Below are positions 11,328 through 24,819 of a DNA stretch of 64,000 nt, one piece after another. Each line of letters opens with the position of its first letter. The stretch's first letter is position 1. The notes beneath the pieces are model-generated. The model saw only the letters and a list, made by a program, of their open reading frames with translations, searched no databases and was not told where the DNA came from. The translations under genes and the position numbers were made by a program. The DNA is from Galeopsis tetrahit (lineage: Eukaryota > Streptophyta > Magnoliopsida > Lamiales > Lamiaceae), in contig OY776125.1 of NCBI GenBank assembly GCA_963675135.1, positions 59,967,441 through 60,031,440 of the forward strand. Direction: 5' to 3'.

Positions 11328-12532
11328 CACTAAATTTTCGTATTTATCGAATCATAATTTCGCTATCAACGTGTTGGAAAAAACAACAACTTTAGAACAA
11401 AGATGTATTGGTAATGGTTAACTCTTTGCAATTCTTGAGTCTTTTGAAAAATAGAGAATGAGAAAATTGAAGAAAGTGCGTTTTCACATTAGAATGAGCA
11501 TAAACTCTCACTAACGAGTGTAATTTTGTGAAAATTAAAGACAAAACAATGTTTTCTTGGTAACTAATCACTAAATCTTCGTATTTATCGAATCTTAATT
11601 TCACTATCAACGTGTTGGATAAAACAACAACTTTAGAACAAAGATGTATTGGTAATGGTTAACTCTTTGCAATTCTTGAGTCTTTTGAAAAATAGAGAAT
11701 GAGAAAATTGAAGAAAGTGCGTTTTCACATTAGAATGAGCATAAACTCTCACTAACGAGTGTAATTTTGTGATAATTAAAGACAAAATAATGTTTTCTTG
11801 GTAACTAATCACTAAATTTTCGTATTTATCGAATCATAATTTCGCTATCAACGTGTTGGAAAAAACAACAACTTTAGAACAAAGATGTATTGGTAATGGT
11901 TAACTCTTTGCAATTCTTGAGTCTTTTGAAAAACAGAGAATGAGAAAATTGAAGAAAGTGCGTTTTCACATTAGAATGAGCATAAACTCTCACTAACGAG
12001 TGTAATTTTGTGATAATTAAAGACAAAATAATGTTTTCTTGGTAACTAATCACTAAATTTTCGTATTTATCGAATCATAATTTCGCTATCAACGTGTTGG
12101 AAAAAACAACAACTTTAGAACAAAGATGTATTGGTAATGGTTAACTCTTTGCAATTCTTGAGTCTTTTGAAAAATAGAGAATGAGAAAATTGAAGAAAGT
12201 GCGTTTTCACATTAGAATGAGCATAAACTCTCACTAACGAGTGTAATTTTGTGATAATTAAAGACAAAATAATGTTTTCTTGGTAACTAATCACTAAATC
12301 TTCGTATTTGTCGAATCTAAATTTCTCTATCAACGTGTTGGATAAAACAACAACTTTAGAACAAAGATGTATTGGTAATGGTTAACTCTTTGCAATTATT
12401 GAGTCTTTTGAAAAATAGATAATGAGAAAATTGAAGAAAGTGCGTTTTCACATTAGAATGAGCATAAACTCTCACTAACGAGTGTAATTTTGTGATAATT
12501 AAAGACAAAATAATGTTTTCTTGGTAACTAAT
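11328..12532. repeat. 5-mer tandem duplicate (k48-k52) of 10123-11327
   Basis: The order 2 1 1 3 1 occurs at 10123-11327 and again here, 1205 bp later. Both copies carry AAAACAGAG in the third monomer and the paired CAATTATTGAG and ATAGATAATGAG marks in the fifth (near 11191 and 12396). I saw no differences between the two copies. This looks like one of the most recent events in the window, because two private substitutions are shared. Confidence 0.85.
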
Positions 12533-13737
12533 CACTAAATTTTCGTATTTATCGAATCATAATTTCGCTATCAACGTGTTGGAAAAAACAACAACTTTAG
12601 AACAAAGATGTATTGGTAATGGTTAACTCTTTGCAATTCTTGAGTCTTTTGAAAAATAGAGAATGAGAAAATTGAAGAAAGTGCGTTTTCACATTAGAAT
12701 GAGCATAAACTCTCACTAACGAGTGTAATTTTGTGAAAATTAAAGACAAAACAATGTTTTCTTGGTAACTAATCACTAAATCTTCGTATTTATCGAATCT
12801 TAATTTCACTATCAACGTGTTGGATAAAACAACAACTTTAGAACAAAGATGTATTGGTAATGGTTAACTCTTTGCAATTCTTGAGTCTTTTGAAAAATAG
12901 AGAATGAGAAAATTGAAGAAAGTGCGTTTTCACATTAGAATGAGCATAAACTCTCACTAACGAGTGTAATTTTGTGATAATTAAAGACAAAATAATGTTT
13001 TCTTGGTAACTAATCACTAAATTTTCGTATTTATCGAATCATAATATCGCTATCAACGTGTTGGAAAAAACAACAACTTTAGAACAAAGATGTATTGGTA
13101 ATGGTTAACTCTTTGCAATTCTTGAGTCTTTTGAAAAATAGAGAATGAGAAAATTGAAGAAAGTGCGTTTTCACATTAGAATGAGCATAAACTCTCACTA
13201 ACAAGTGTAATTTTGTGATAATTAAAGACAAAATAATGTTTTCTTGGTAACTCATCACTAAATCTTCATATTTGTCGAATCTAAATTTCGCTATCAACGT
13301 GTTGGACAAAACAAGAACTTTAGAACAAAGAAGTATTGTTAATGGTTAACTCTTTGCAACTCTTGAGACTTTTGAAAAGTAGAGAATGAGAGAAACGAAG
13401 AAAGTGCGTTTTCACATTAGAGTGAGCATAAACTCTCACAAACGAATGTAATTTTGTGAAAATTAAAGACAAAATAATGTTTTCTTGGTAACTAATCACT
13501 AAATCTTCGTATTTGTCGAATCTAAATTTCGCTATCAACATGTTGGAAAAAACAACAACTTTAGAACAAAGATGTATTGGTAATGGTTAACTCTTTGCAA
13601 TTCTTGAGTCTTTTGAAAAATAGAGAATGAGAAAATTGAAGAAAGTGCGTTTTCACATTAGAATGAGCATAAACTCTCACTAACGAGTGTAATTTTGTGA
13701 TAATTAAAGACAAAATAATGTTTTCTTGGTAACTCAT

Positions 13738-13978
13738 CACTAAATCTTCATATTTGTCGAATCTAAATTTCGCTATCAACGTGTTGGACAAAACAAGAAC
13801 TTTAGAACAAAGAAGTATTGTTAATGGTTAACTCTTTGCAACTCTTGAGACTTTTGAAAAGTAGAGAATGAGAGAAACGAAGAAAGTGCGTTTTCACATT
13901 AGAGTGAGCATAAACTCTCACAAACGAATGTAATTTTGTGAAAATTAAAGACAAAATAATGTTTTCTTGGTAACTAAT
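13738..13978. repeat. Divergent type 6 monomer (k58)
   Basis: This copy represents the second, more diverged branch of the family. Relative to type 1 it has CTTCATATTTGTCG in the head, GGACAAAACAAG at m49-60, AAGTATTGTTAATGG, GCAACTCTTGAGAC, AAAGTAGAG and GAGAAACGAAG in the body, and GTGAGC plus ACAAACGAATG with GTGAAAATT in the tail. I counted 19 differences in 241 bases, about 8%. Types 5, 6, 7, 8 and 10 share most of these states. From k113 onward nearly all type 6 copies carry a further C to G change (CTCTGACAAA). Confidence 0.85.
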
Positions 13979-14219
13979 CACTAAATCTTCGTATTTGTCG
14001 AATCTAAATTTCGCTATCAACGTGTTGGAAAAAACAACAACTTTAGAACAAAGATGTATTGGTAATGGTTAACTCTTTGCAACTCTTGAAACTTTTGAAA
14101 TGTAGAGAATGAGAAAATTGAAGAAAGTGCGTTTTCACATTAGAATGAGCATAAACTCTCACTAACGAGTGTAATTTTGTGATAATTAAAGACAAAATAA
14201 TGTTTTCTTGGTAACTCAT
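13979..14219. repeat. Recombinant monomer k59 (type 1 left part, type 9 right part)
   Basis: It begins GGAAAAAACAAC and ATGTATTGG like type 1, then continues GCAACTCTTGAAAC and into the GGTAACTCAT junction like type 9. The crossover lies between m77 and m105 (about 14055-14083). A private G to T change gives AAATGTAGAG. Confidence 0.75.
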
Positions 14220-14460
14220 CACTAAATCTTCGTATTTGTCGAATCTAAATTTCTCTATCAACGTGTTGGATAAAACAACAACTTTAGAACAAAGATGTAT
14301 TGGTAATGGTTAACTCTTTGCAATTCTTGAGTCTTTTGAAAAATAGAGAATGAGAAAATTGAAGAAAGTGCGTTTTCACATTAGAATGAGCATAAACTCT
14401 CACTAACGAGTGTAATTTTGTGATAATTAAAGACAAAATAATGTTTTCTTGGTAACTCAT

Positions 14461-15424
14461 CACTAAATCTTCATATTTGTCGAATCTAAATTTCGCTATC
14501 AACGTGTTGGACAAAACAAGAACTTTAGAACAAAGAAGTATTGTTAATGGTTAACTCTTTGCAGCTCTTGAGACTTTTGAAAAGTAGAGAATGAGAGAAA
14601 CGAAGAAAGTGCGTTTTCACATTAGAGTGAGCATAAACTCTCACAAACGAATGTAATTTTGTGAAAATTAAAGACAAAATAATATTTTCTTGGTAACTAA
14701 TCACTAAATCTTCGTATTTGTCGAATCTAAATTTCACTATCAACGTATTGGACAAAACAAGAACTTTAGAACAAAGAAGTATTGGTAATTGTTAACTCTT
14801 TGCAACTCTTGAAACTTTTGAAAAGTAGAGAATGAGAGAAACGAAGAAATTGCGTTTTCACATTAGAGTGAGCATAAACTCTCACTAACGAGTGTAATTT
14901 TGTGATAATTAAAGACAAAATAATGTTTTCTTGGTAACTAATCACTAAATCTTCGTATTTGTCGAATCTAAATTTCGCTATCAACGTGTTGGACAAAATA
15001 AGAACTTTAGAACAAAGAAGTATTGGTAATGGTTAACTCTTTGCAAATCTTGAAACTTTTGAAAAGTAGAGAATGATAGAAACGAAGAAAGTGCGTTTTC
15101 ACATTAGAGTGAGCATAAACTCTCACAAACGAATGTAATTTTGTGAAAATTAAAGACAAAATAATGTTTTCTTGGTAACTAATCACTAAATTTTTGTATT
15201 TATCGAATCTTAATTTCACTATCAACGTGTTGGACAAAACAAGAACTTTAGAACAAAGAAGTATTGGTAATGGTTAACTCTTTGCAACTCTTGAAACTTT
15301 TGAAAAGTAGAGAATGAGAAAATTGAAGAAAGTGCGTTTTCACATTAGAATGAGCATAAACTCTCACTAACGAGTGTAATTTTGTGATAATTAAAGACAA
15401 AATAATGTTTTCTTGGTAACTCAT
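14461..15424. repeat. 5-7-8-9 cassette, copy 3 (k61-k64)
   Basis: Same order as the first two copies, but type 5 has the CACAAACGAATG tail found in all right-hand copies, plus private GCAGCTCTTG and AATATTTTC changes. It is preceded by a 4s rather than a 4 monomer. Confidence 0.85.
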
Positions 15425-16147
15425 CACTAAATCTTCGTATTTGTCGAATCTAAATTTCTCTATCAACGTGTTGGATAAAACAACAACTTTAGAACAAAGA
15501 TGTATTGGTAATGGTTAACTCTTTGCAATTCTTGAGTCTTTTGAAAAATAGAGAATGAGAAAATTGAAGAAAGTGCGTTTTCACATTAGAATGAGCATAA
15601 ACTCTCACTAACGAGTGTAATTTTGTGATAATTAAAGACAAAATAATGTTTTCTTGGTAACTAATCACTAAATTTTCGTATTTATCGAATCATAATTTCG
15701 CTATCAACGTGTTGGAAAAAACAACAACTTTAGAACAAAGATGTATTGGTAATGGTTAACTCTTTGCAATTCTTGAGTCTTTTGAAAAATAGAGAATGAG
15801 AAAATTGAAGAAAGTGCGTTTTCACATTAGAATGAGCATAAACTCTCACTAACGAGTGTAATTTTGTGAAAATTAAAGACAAAACAATGTTTTCTTGGTA
15901 ACTAATCACTAAATCTTCGTATTTATCGAATCTTAATTTCACTATCAACGTGTTGGATAAAACAACAACTTTAGAACAAAGATGTATTGGTAATGGTTAA
16001 CTCTTTGCAATTCTTGAGTCTTTTGAAAAATAGAGAATGAGAAAATTGAAGAAAGTGCGTTTTCACATTAGAATGAGCATAAACTCTCACTAACGAGTGT
16101 AATTTTGTGATAATTAAAGACAAAATAATGTTTTCTTGGTAACTAAT

Positions 16148-19100
16148 CACTAAATTTTCGTATTTATCGAATCATAATTTCGCTATCAACGTGTTGGAAA
16201 AAACAACAACTTTAGAACAAAGATGTATTGGTAATGGTTAACTCTTTGCAATTCTTGAGTCTTTTGAAAAATAGAGAATGAGAAAATTGAAGAAAGTGTG
16301 TTTTCACATTAGAATGAGCATAAACTCTCACTAACGAGTGTAATTTTGTGAAAATTAAAGACAAAACAATGTTTTCTTGGTAACTAATCACTAAATCTTC
16401 GTATTTATCGAATCTTAATTTCACTATCAACGTGTTGGATAAAACAACAACTTTAGAACAAAGATGTATTAGTAATGGTTAACTCTTTGCAATTCTTGAG
16501 TCTTTTGAAAAATAGAGAATGAGAAAATTGAAGAAAGTGCGTTTTCACATTAGAATGAGCATAAACTCTCACTAACGAGTGTAATTTTGTGATAATTAAA
16601 GACAAAATAATGTTTTCTTGGTAACGAATCACTAAATTTTCGTATTTATCGAATCATAATTTCGCTATCAACGTGTTGGAAAAAACAACAACTTTAGAAC
16701 AAAGATGTATTGGTAATGGTTAACTCTTTGCAATTCTTGAGTCTTTTGAAAAATAGAGAATGAGAAAATTGAAGAAAGTGCGTTTTCACATTAGAATGAG
16801 CATAAACTCTCACTAACGAGTGTAATTTTGTGATAATTAAAGACAAAATAATGTTTTCTTGGTAACTAATCACTAAATTTTCGTATTTATCGAATCATAA
16901 TTTCGCTATCAACGTGTTGGAAAAAACAACAACTTTAGAACAAAGATGTATTGGTAATGGTTAACTCTTTGCAATTCTTGAGTCTTTTGAAAAATAGAGA
17001 ATGAGAAAATTGAAGAAAGTGCGTTTTCACATTAGAATGAGCATAAACTCTCACTAACGAGTGTAATTTTGTGAAAATTAAAGACAAAACAATGTTTTCT
17101 TGGTAACTAATCACTAAATCTTCGTATTTATCGAATCTTAATTTCACTATCAACGTGTTGGATAAAACAACAACTTTAGAACAAAGATGTATTAGTAATG
17201 GTTAACTCTTTGCAATTCTTGAGTCTTTTGAAAAATAGAGAATGAGAAAATTGAAGAAAGTGCGTTTTCACATTAGAATGAGCATAAACTCTCACTAACG
17301 AGTGTAATTTTGTGATAATTAAAGACAAAATAATGTTTTCTTGGTAACTAATCACTAAATTTTCGTATTTCTCGAATCATAATTTCGCTATCAACGTGTT
17401 GGAAAAAACAACAACTTTAGAACAAAGATGTATTGGTAATGGTTAACTCTTTGCAATTCTTGAGTCTTTTGAAAAATAGAGAATGAGAAAATTGAAGAAA
17501 GTGCGTTTTCACATTAGAATGAGCATAAACTCTCACTAACGAGTGTAATTTTGTGAGAATTAAAGACAAAACAATGTTTTCTTGGTAACTAATCACTAAA
17601 TCTTCGTATTTATCGAATCTTAATTTCACTATCAACGTGTTGGATAAAACAACAACTTTAGAACAAAGATGTATTGGTAATGGTTAACTCTTTGCAATTC
17701 TTGAGTCTTTTGAAAAATAGAGAATGAGAAAATTGAAGAAAGTGCGTTTTCACATTAGAATGAGCATAAACTCTCACTAACGAGTGTAATTTTGTGATAA
17801 TTAAAGACAAAATAATGTTTTCTTGGTAACTAATCACTAAATTTTCGTATTTATCGAATCATAATTTCGCTATCAACGTGTTGGAAAAAACAACAACTTT
17901 AGAACAAAGATGTATTGGTAATGGTTAACTCTTTGCAATTCTTGAGTCTTTTGAAAAATAGAGAATGAGAAAATTGAAGAAAGTGCGTTTTCACATTAGA
18001 ATGAGCATAAACTCTCACTAACGAGTGTAATTTTGTGATAATTAAAGACAAAATAATGTTTTCTTGGTAACTAATCACTAAATTTTCGTATTTATCGAAT
18101 CATAATTTCGCTATCAACGTGTTGGAAAAAACAACAACTTTAGAACAAAGTTGTATTGGTAATGGTTAACTCTTTGCAATTCTTGAGTCTTTTGAAAAAT
18201 AGAGAATGAGAAAATTGAAGAAAGTGCGTTTTCACATTAGAATGAGCATAAACTCTCACTAACAAGTGTAATTTTGTGATAATTAAAGACAAAATAATGT
18301 TTTCTTGGTAACTCATCACTAAATCTTCATATTTGTCGAATCTAAATTTCGCTATCAACGTGTTGGACAAAACAAGAACTTTAGAACAAAGAAGTATTGT
18401 TAATGGTTAACTCTTTGCAACTCTTGAGACTTTTGAAAAGTAGAGAATGAGAGAAACGAAGAAAGTGCGTTTTCACATTAGAGTGAGCATAAACTCTCAC
18501 AAACGAATGTAATTTTGTGAAAATTAAAGACAAAATAATGTTTTCTTGGTAACTAATCACTAAATCTTCGTATTTGTCGAATCTAAATTTCGCTATCAAC
18601 GTGTTGGAAAAAACAACAACTTTAGAACAAAGATGTATTGGTAATGGTTAACTCTTTGCAATTCTTGAGTCTTTTGAAAAATAGAGAATGAGAAAATTGA
18701 AGAAAGTGCGTTTTCACATTAGAATGAGCATAAACTCTCACTAACGAGTGTAATTTTGTGATAATTAAAGACAAAATAATGTTTTCTTGGTAACTCATCA
18801 CTAAATCTTCATATTTGTCGAATCTAAATTTCGCTATCAACGTGTTGGACAAAACAAGAACTTTAGAACAAAGAAGTATTGTTAATGGTTAACTATTTGC
18901 AACTCTTGAGACTTTTGAAAAGTAGAGAATGAGAGAAACGAAGAAAGTGCGTTTTCACATTAGAGTGAGCATAAACTCTCACAAACGAATGTAATTTTGT
19001 GAAAATTAAAGACAAAATAATGTTTTCTTGGTAACTAATCACTAAATCTTCGTATTTATCGAATCTTAATTTCACTATCAACGTGTTGGATAAAACAACA

Positions 19101-20724
19101 ACTTTAGAACAAAGATGTATTGGTAATGGTTAACTCTTTGCAATTCTTGAGTCTTTTGAAAAATAGAGAATGAGAAAATTGAAGAAAGTGCGTTTTCACA
19201 TTAGAATGAGCATAAACTCTCACTAACGAGTGTAATTTTGTGATAATTAAAGACAAAATAATGTTTTCTTGGTAACTAATCACTAAATTTTCGTATTTAT
19301 CGAATCATAATTTCGCTATCAACGTGTTGGAAAAAACAACAACTTTAGAACAAAGATGTATTGGTAATGGTTAACTCTTTGCAATTCTTGAGTCTTTAAA
19401 AATAGAGAATGAGAAAATTGAAGAAAGTGCGTTTTCACATTAGAATGAGCATAAACTCTCACTAACGAGTGTAATTTTGTGATAATTAAAGACAAAATAA
19501 TGTTTTCTTGGTAACTAATCACTAAATTTTCGTATTTATCGAATCATAATTTCGCTATCAACGTGTTGGAAAAAACAACAACTTTAGAACAAAGATGTAT
19601 TGGTAATGGTTAACTCTTTGCAATTCTTGAGTCTTTTGAAAAATAGAGAATGAGAAAATTGAAGAAAGTGCGTTTTCACATTAGAATGAGCATAAACTCT
19701 CACTAACGAGTGTAATTTTGTGATAATTAAAGACAAAATAATGTTTTCTTGGTAACTAATCACTAAATTTTCGTATTTATCGAATCATAATTTCGCCATC
19801 AACGTGTTGGAAAAAACAACAACTTTAGAACAAAGATGTATTGGTAATGGTTAACTCTTTGCAATTCTTGAGTCTTTTGAAAAATAGAGAATGAGAAAAT
19901 TGAAGAAAGTGCGTTTTCACATTAGAATGAGCATAAACTCTCACTAACGAGTGTAATTTTGTGAAAATTAAAGACAAAACAATGTTTTCTTGGTAACTAA
20001 TCACTAAATCTTCGTATTTATCGAATCTTAATTTCACTATCAACGTGTTGGATAAAACAACAACTTTAGAACAAAGATGTATTGGTAATGGTTAACTCTT
20101 TGCAATTCTTGAGTCTTTTGAAAAATAGAGAATGAGAAAATTGAAGAAAGTGCGTTTTCACATTAGAATGAGCATAAACTCTCACTAACGAGTGTAATTT
20201 TGTGATAATTAAAGACAAAATAATGTTTTCTTGGTAACTAATCACTAAATTTTCGTATTTATCGAATCATAATTTCGCTATCAACGTGTTGGAAAAAACA
20301 ACAACTTTAGAACAAATATGTATTGGTAATGGTTAACTCTTTGCAATTCATGAGTCTTTTGAAAAATAGAGAATGAGAAAATTGAAGAAAGTGCGTTTTC
20401 ACATTAGAATGAGCATAAACTCTCACTAACGAGTGTAATTTTGTGATAATTAAAGACAAAATAATGTTTTCTTGGTAACTAATCACTAAATTTTCGTATT
20501 TATCGAATCATAATTTCGCTATCAACGTGTTGGAAAAAACAACAACTTTAGAACAAAGATGTATTGGTAATGGTTAACTCTTTGCAATTCTTGAGTCTTT
20601 TGAAAAATAGAGAATGAGAAAATTGAAGAAAGTGCGTTTTCACATTAGAATGAGCATAAACTCTCACTAACGAGTGTAATTTTGTGATAATTAAAGACAA
20701 AATAATGTTTTCTTGGTAACTAAT
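16148..20724. repeat. 19-mer higher-order repeat, copy 1 (k68-k86)
   Basis: This 4577-bp block (18 x 241 + 239) has the order 2 1 1 2 1 2 1 1 4 6 4s 10 1 D 1 2 1 1 1. At least nine rare marks recur 4577-4579 bp downstream: GTGTGTTTTC (16298), two ATTAGTAATGG, GGTAACGAATC (16621), ATTTCTCGAATC, GTGAGAATT, AAAGTTGTATT, the 2-bp deletion and TTTCGCCATC (19792). The last monomers differ: k85 alone has AACAAATATG and AATTCATGAG. Confidence 0.9.
19281..19519. repeat. 239-bp monomer k81 with a 2-bp deletion
   Basis: In this monomer GAGTCTTTTGAAAAATAG becomes GAGTCTTTAAAAATAG near 19394-19398, with loss of two bases (TG, or an equivalent alignment). It shifts the phase of the array by 2 bp from here on. 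The same deletion recurs only in k100 and k149, so it is a single mutation spread by block duplication. Confidence 0.95.
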
Positions 20725-23700
20725 CACTAAATTTTCGTATTTATCGAATCATAATTTCGCTATCAACGTGTTGGAAAAAACAACAACTTTAGAACAAAGA
20801 TGTATTGGTAATGGTTAACTCTTTGCAATTCTTGAGTCTTTTGAAAAATAGAGAATGAGAAAATTGAAGAAAGTGTGTTTTCACATTAGAATGAGCATAA
20901 ACTCTCACTAACGAGTGTAATTTTGTGAAAATTAAAGACAAAACAATGTTTTCTTGGTAACTAATCACTAAATCTTCGTATTTATCGAATCTTAATTTCA
21001 CTATCAACGTGTTGGATAAAACAACAACTTTAGAACAAAGATGTATTAGTAATGGTTAACTCTTTGCAATTCTTGAGTCTTTTGAAAAATAGAGAATGAG
21101 AAAATTGAAGAAAGTGCGTTTTCACATTAGAATGAGCATAAACTCTCACTAACGAGTGTAATTTTGTGATAATTAAAGACAAAATAATGTTTTCTTGGTA
21201 ACGAATCACTAAATTTTCGTATTTATCGAATCATAATTTCGCTATCAACGTGTTGGAAAAAACAACAACTTTAGAACAAAGATGTATTGGTAATGGTTAA
21301 CTCTTTGCAATTCTTGAGTCTTTTGAAAAATAGAGAATGAGAAAATTGAAGAAAGTGCGTTTTCACATTAGAATGAGCATAAACTCTCACTAACGAGTGT
21401 AATTTTGTGATAATTAAAGACAAAATAATGTTTTCTTGGTAACTAATCACTAAATTTTCGTATTTATCGAATCATAATTTCGCTATCAACGTGTTGGAAA
21501 AAACAACAACTTTAGAACAAAGATGTATTGGTAATGGTTAACTCTTTGCAATTCTTGAGTCTTTTGAAAAATAGAGAATGAGAAAATTGAAGAAAGTGCG
21601 TTTTCACATTAGAATGAGCATAAACTCTCACTAACGAGTGTAATTTTGTGAAAATTAAAGACAAAACAATGTTTTCTTGGTAACTAATCACTAAATCTTC
21701 GTATTTATCGAATCTTAATTTCACTATCAACGTGTTGGATAAAACAACAACTTTAGAACAAAGATGTATTAGTAATGGTTAACTCTTTGCAATTCTTGAG
21801 TCTTTTGAAAAATAGAGAATGAGAAAATTGAAGAAAGTGCGTTTTCACATTAGAATGAGCATAAACTCTCACTAACGAGTGTAATTTTGTGATAATTAAA
21901 GACAAAATAATGTTTTCTTGGTAACTAATCACTAAATTTTCGTATTTCTCGAATCATAATTTCGCTATCAACGTGTTGGAAAAAACAACAACTTTAGAAC
22001 AAAGATGTATTGGTAATGGTTAACTCTTTGCAATTCTTGAGTCTTTTGAAAAATAGAGAATGAGAAAATTGAAGAAAGTGCGTTTTCACATTAGAATGAG
22101 CATAAACTCTCACTAACGAGTGTAATTTTGTGAGAATTAAAGACAAAACAATGTTTTCTTGGTAACTAATCACTAAATCTTCGTATTTATCGAATCTTAA
22201 TTTCACTATCAACGTGTTGGATAAAACAACAACTTTAGAACAAAGATGTATTGGTAATGGTTAACTCTTTGCAATTCTTGAGTCTTTTGAAAAATAGAGA
22301 ATGAGAAAATTGAAGAAAGTGCGTTTTCACATTAGAATGAGCATAAACTCTCACTAACGAGTGTAATTTTGTGATAATTAAAGACAAAATAATGTTTTCT
22401 TGGTAACTAATCACTAAATTTTCGTATTTATCGAATCATAATTTCGCTATCAACGTGTTGGAAAAAACAACAACTTTAGAACAAAGATGTATTGGTAATG
22501 GTTAACTCTTTGCAATTCTTGAGTCTTTTGAAAAATAGAGAATGAGAAAATTGAAGAAAGTGCGTTTTCACATTAGAATGAGCATAAACTCTCACTAACG
22601 AGTGTAATTTTGTGATAATTAAAGACAAAATAATGTTTTCTTGGTAACTAATCACTAAATTTTCGTATTTATCGAATCATAATTTCGCTATCAACGTGTT
22701 GGAAAAAACAACAACTTTAGAACAAAGTTGTATTGGTAATGGTTAACTCTTTGCAATTCTTGAGTCTTTTGAAAAATAGAGAATGAGAAAATTGAAGAAA
22801 GTGCGTTTTCACATTAGAATGAGCATAAACTCTCACTAACAAGTGTAATTTTGTGATAATTAAAGACAAAATAATGTTTTCTTGGTAACTCATCACTAAA
22901 TCTTCATATTTGTCGAATCTAAATTTCGCTATCAACGTGTTGGACAAAACAAGAACTTTAGAACAAAGAAGTATTGTTAATGGTTAACTCTTTGCAACTC
23001 TTGAGACTTTTGAAAAGTAGAGAATGAGAGAAACGAAGAAAGTGCGTTTTCACATTAGAGTGAGCATAAACTCTCACAAACGAATGTAATTTTGTGAAAA
23101 TTAAAGACAAAATAATGTTTTCTTGGTAACTAATCACTAAATCTTCGTATTTGTCGAATCTAAATTTCGCTATCAACGTGTTGGAAAAAACAACAACTTT
23201 AGAACAAAGATGTATTGGTAATGGTTAACTCTTTGCAATTCTTGAGTCTTTTGAAAAATAGAGAATGAGAAAATTGAAGAAAGTGCGTTTTCACATTAGA
23301 ATGAGCATAAACTCTCACTAACGAGTGTAATTTTGTGATAATTAAAGACAAAATAATGTTTTCTTGGTAACTCATCACTAAATCTTCATATTTGTCGAAT
23401 CTAAATTTCGCTATCAACGTGTTGGACAAAACAAGAACTTTAGAACAAAGAAGTATTGTTAATGGTTAACTATTTGCAACTCTTGAGACTTTTGAAAAGT
23501 AGAGAATGAGAGAAACGAAGAAAGTGCGTTTTCACATTAGAGTGAGCATAAACTCTCACAAACGAATGTAATTTTGTGAAAATTAAAGACAAAATAATGT
23601 TTTCTTGGTAACTAATCACTAAATCTTCGTATTTATCGAATCTTAATTTCACTATCAACGTGTTGGATAAAACAACAACTTTAGAACAAAGATGTATTGG

Positions 23701-24819
23701 TAATGGTTAACTCTTTGCAATTCTTGAGTCTTTTGAAAAATAGAGAATGAGAAAATTGAAGAAAGTGCGTTTTCACATTAGAATGAGCATAAACTCTCAC
23801 TAACGAGTGTAATTTTGTGATAATTAAAGACAAAATAATGTTTTCTTGGTAACTAATCACTAAATTTTCGTATTTATCGAATCATAATTTCGCTATCAAC
23901 GTGTTGGAAAAAACAACAACTTTAGAACAAAGATGTATTGGTAATGGTTAACTCTTTGCAATTCTTGAGTCTTTAAAAATAGAGAATGAGAAAATTGAAG
24001 AAAGTGCGTTTTCACATTAGAATGAGCATAAACTCTCACTAACGAGTGTAATTTTGTGATAATTAAAGACAAAATAATGTTTTCTTGGTAACTAATCACT
24101 AAATTTTCGTATTTATCGAATCATAATTTCGCTATCAACGTGTTGGAAAAAACAACAACTTTAGAACAAAGATGTATTGGTAATGGTTAACTCTTTGCAA
24201 TTCTTGAGTCTTTTGAAAAATAGAGAATGAGAAAATTGAAGAAAGTGCGTTTTCACATTAGAATGAGCATAAACTCTCACTAACGAGTGTAATTTTGTGA
24301 TAATTAAAGACAAAATAATGTTTTCTTGGTAACTAATCACTAAATTTTCGTATTTATCGAATCATAATTTCGCCATCAACGTGTTGGAAAAAACAACAAC
24401 TTTAGAACAAAGATGTATTGGTAATGGTTAACTCTTTGCAATTCTTGAGTCTTTTGAAAAATAGAGAATGAGAAAATTGAAGAAAGTGCGTTTTCACATT
24501 AGAATGAGCATAAACTCTCACTAACGAGTGTAATTTTGTGAAAATTAAAGACAAAACAATGTTTTCTTGGTAACTAATCACTAAATCTTCGTATTTATCG
24601 AATCTTAATTTCACTATCAACGTGTTGGATAAAACAACAACTTTAGAACAAAGATGTATTGGTAATGGTTAACTCTTTGCAATTCTTGAGTCTTTTGAAA
24701 AATAGAGAATGAGAAAATTGAAGAAAGTGCGTTTTCACATTAGAATGAGCATAAACTCTCACTAACGAGTGTAATTTTGTGATAATTAAAGACAAAATAA
24801 TGTTTTCTTGGTAACTAAT
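20725..24819. repeat. 19-mer higher-order repeat, copy 2, truncated (k87-k103)
   Basis: Seventeen monomers repeat copy 1 in order with all its rare marks, including the 2-bp deletion (k100) and CGCCATC (24373). Homology of order stops at k104, where a type 4 monomer begins the region III pattern. From about k98 this block is also the left end of a longer segment repeated 11,807 bp downstream, so two duplications of different size overlap here. Confidence 0.88.
23858..24096. repeat. 239-bp monomer k100 with the same 2-bp deletion
   Basis: This copy has the deletion of k81, 4577 bp downstream of it. The following monomers match as well: k102 begins with a TTTCGCCATC head just as k83 does. It is the second of three carriers and sits at the overlap of the 19-mer repeat and the long 11.8-kb-spaced repeat. 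Confidence 0.95.

Larger units (their letters stand above)
12533..16147. repeat. Irregular stretch of mixed types (k53-k67)
   Basis: The order 2 1 4 6 4s 6 C 4s 5 7 8 9 1 2 1 matches no neighbour as a whole. Its left part resembles the 4-6-4s blocks, and its right part (5 7 8 9 1 2 1) resembles 44821 onward and 48918 onward. It holds several private changes: CAACATGTTGG at 13540 (loss of the m43 CpG), AAATGTAGAG in k59, GCAGCTCTTG near 14562 and AATATTTTC near 14684. It reads as a junction zone between the 15-mer and 19-mer regions. Confidence 0.7.

Noticed and set aside
19319..19522. 67-codon frame with a different end, also at 23896-24099 and 35703-35906
   Set aside because: It is the same spurious frame shifted by the 2-bp deletion in the three 239-bp monomers. 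It is not a distinct gene.
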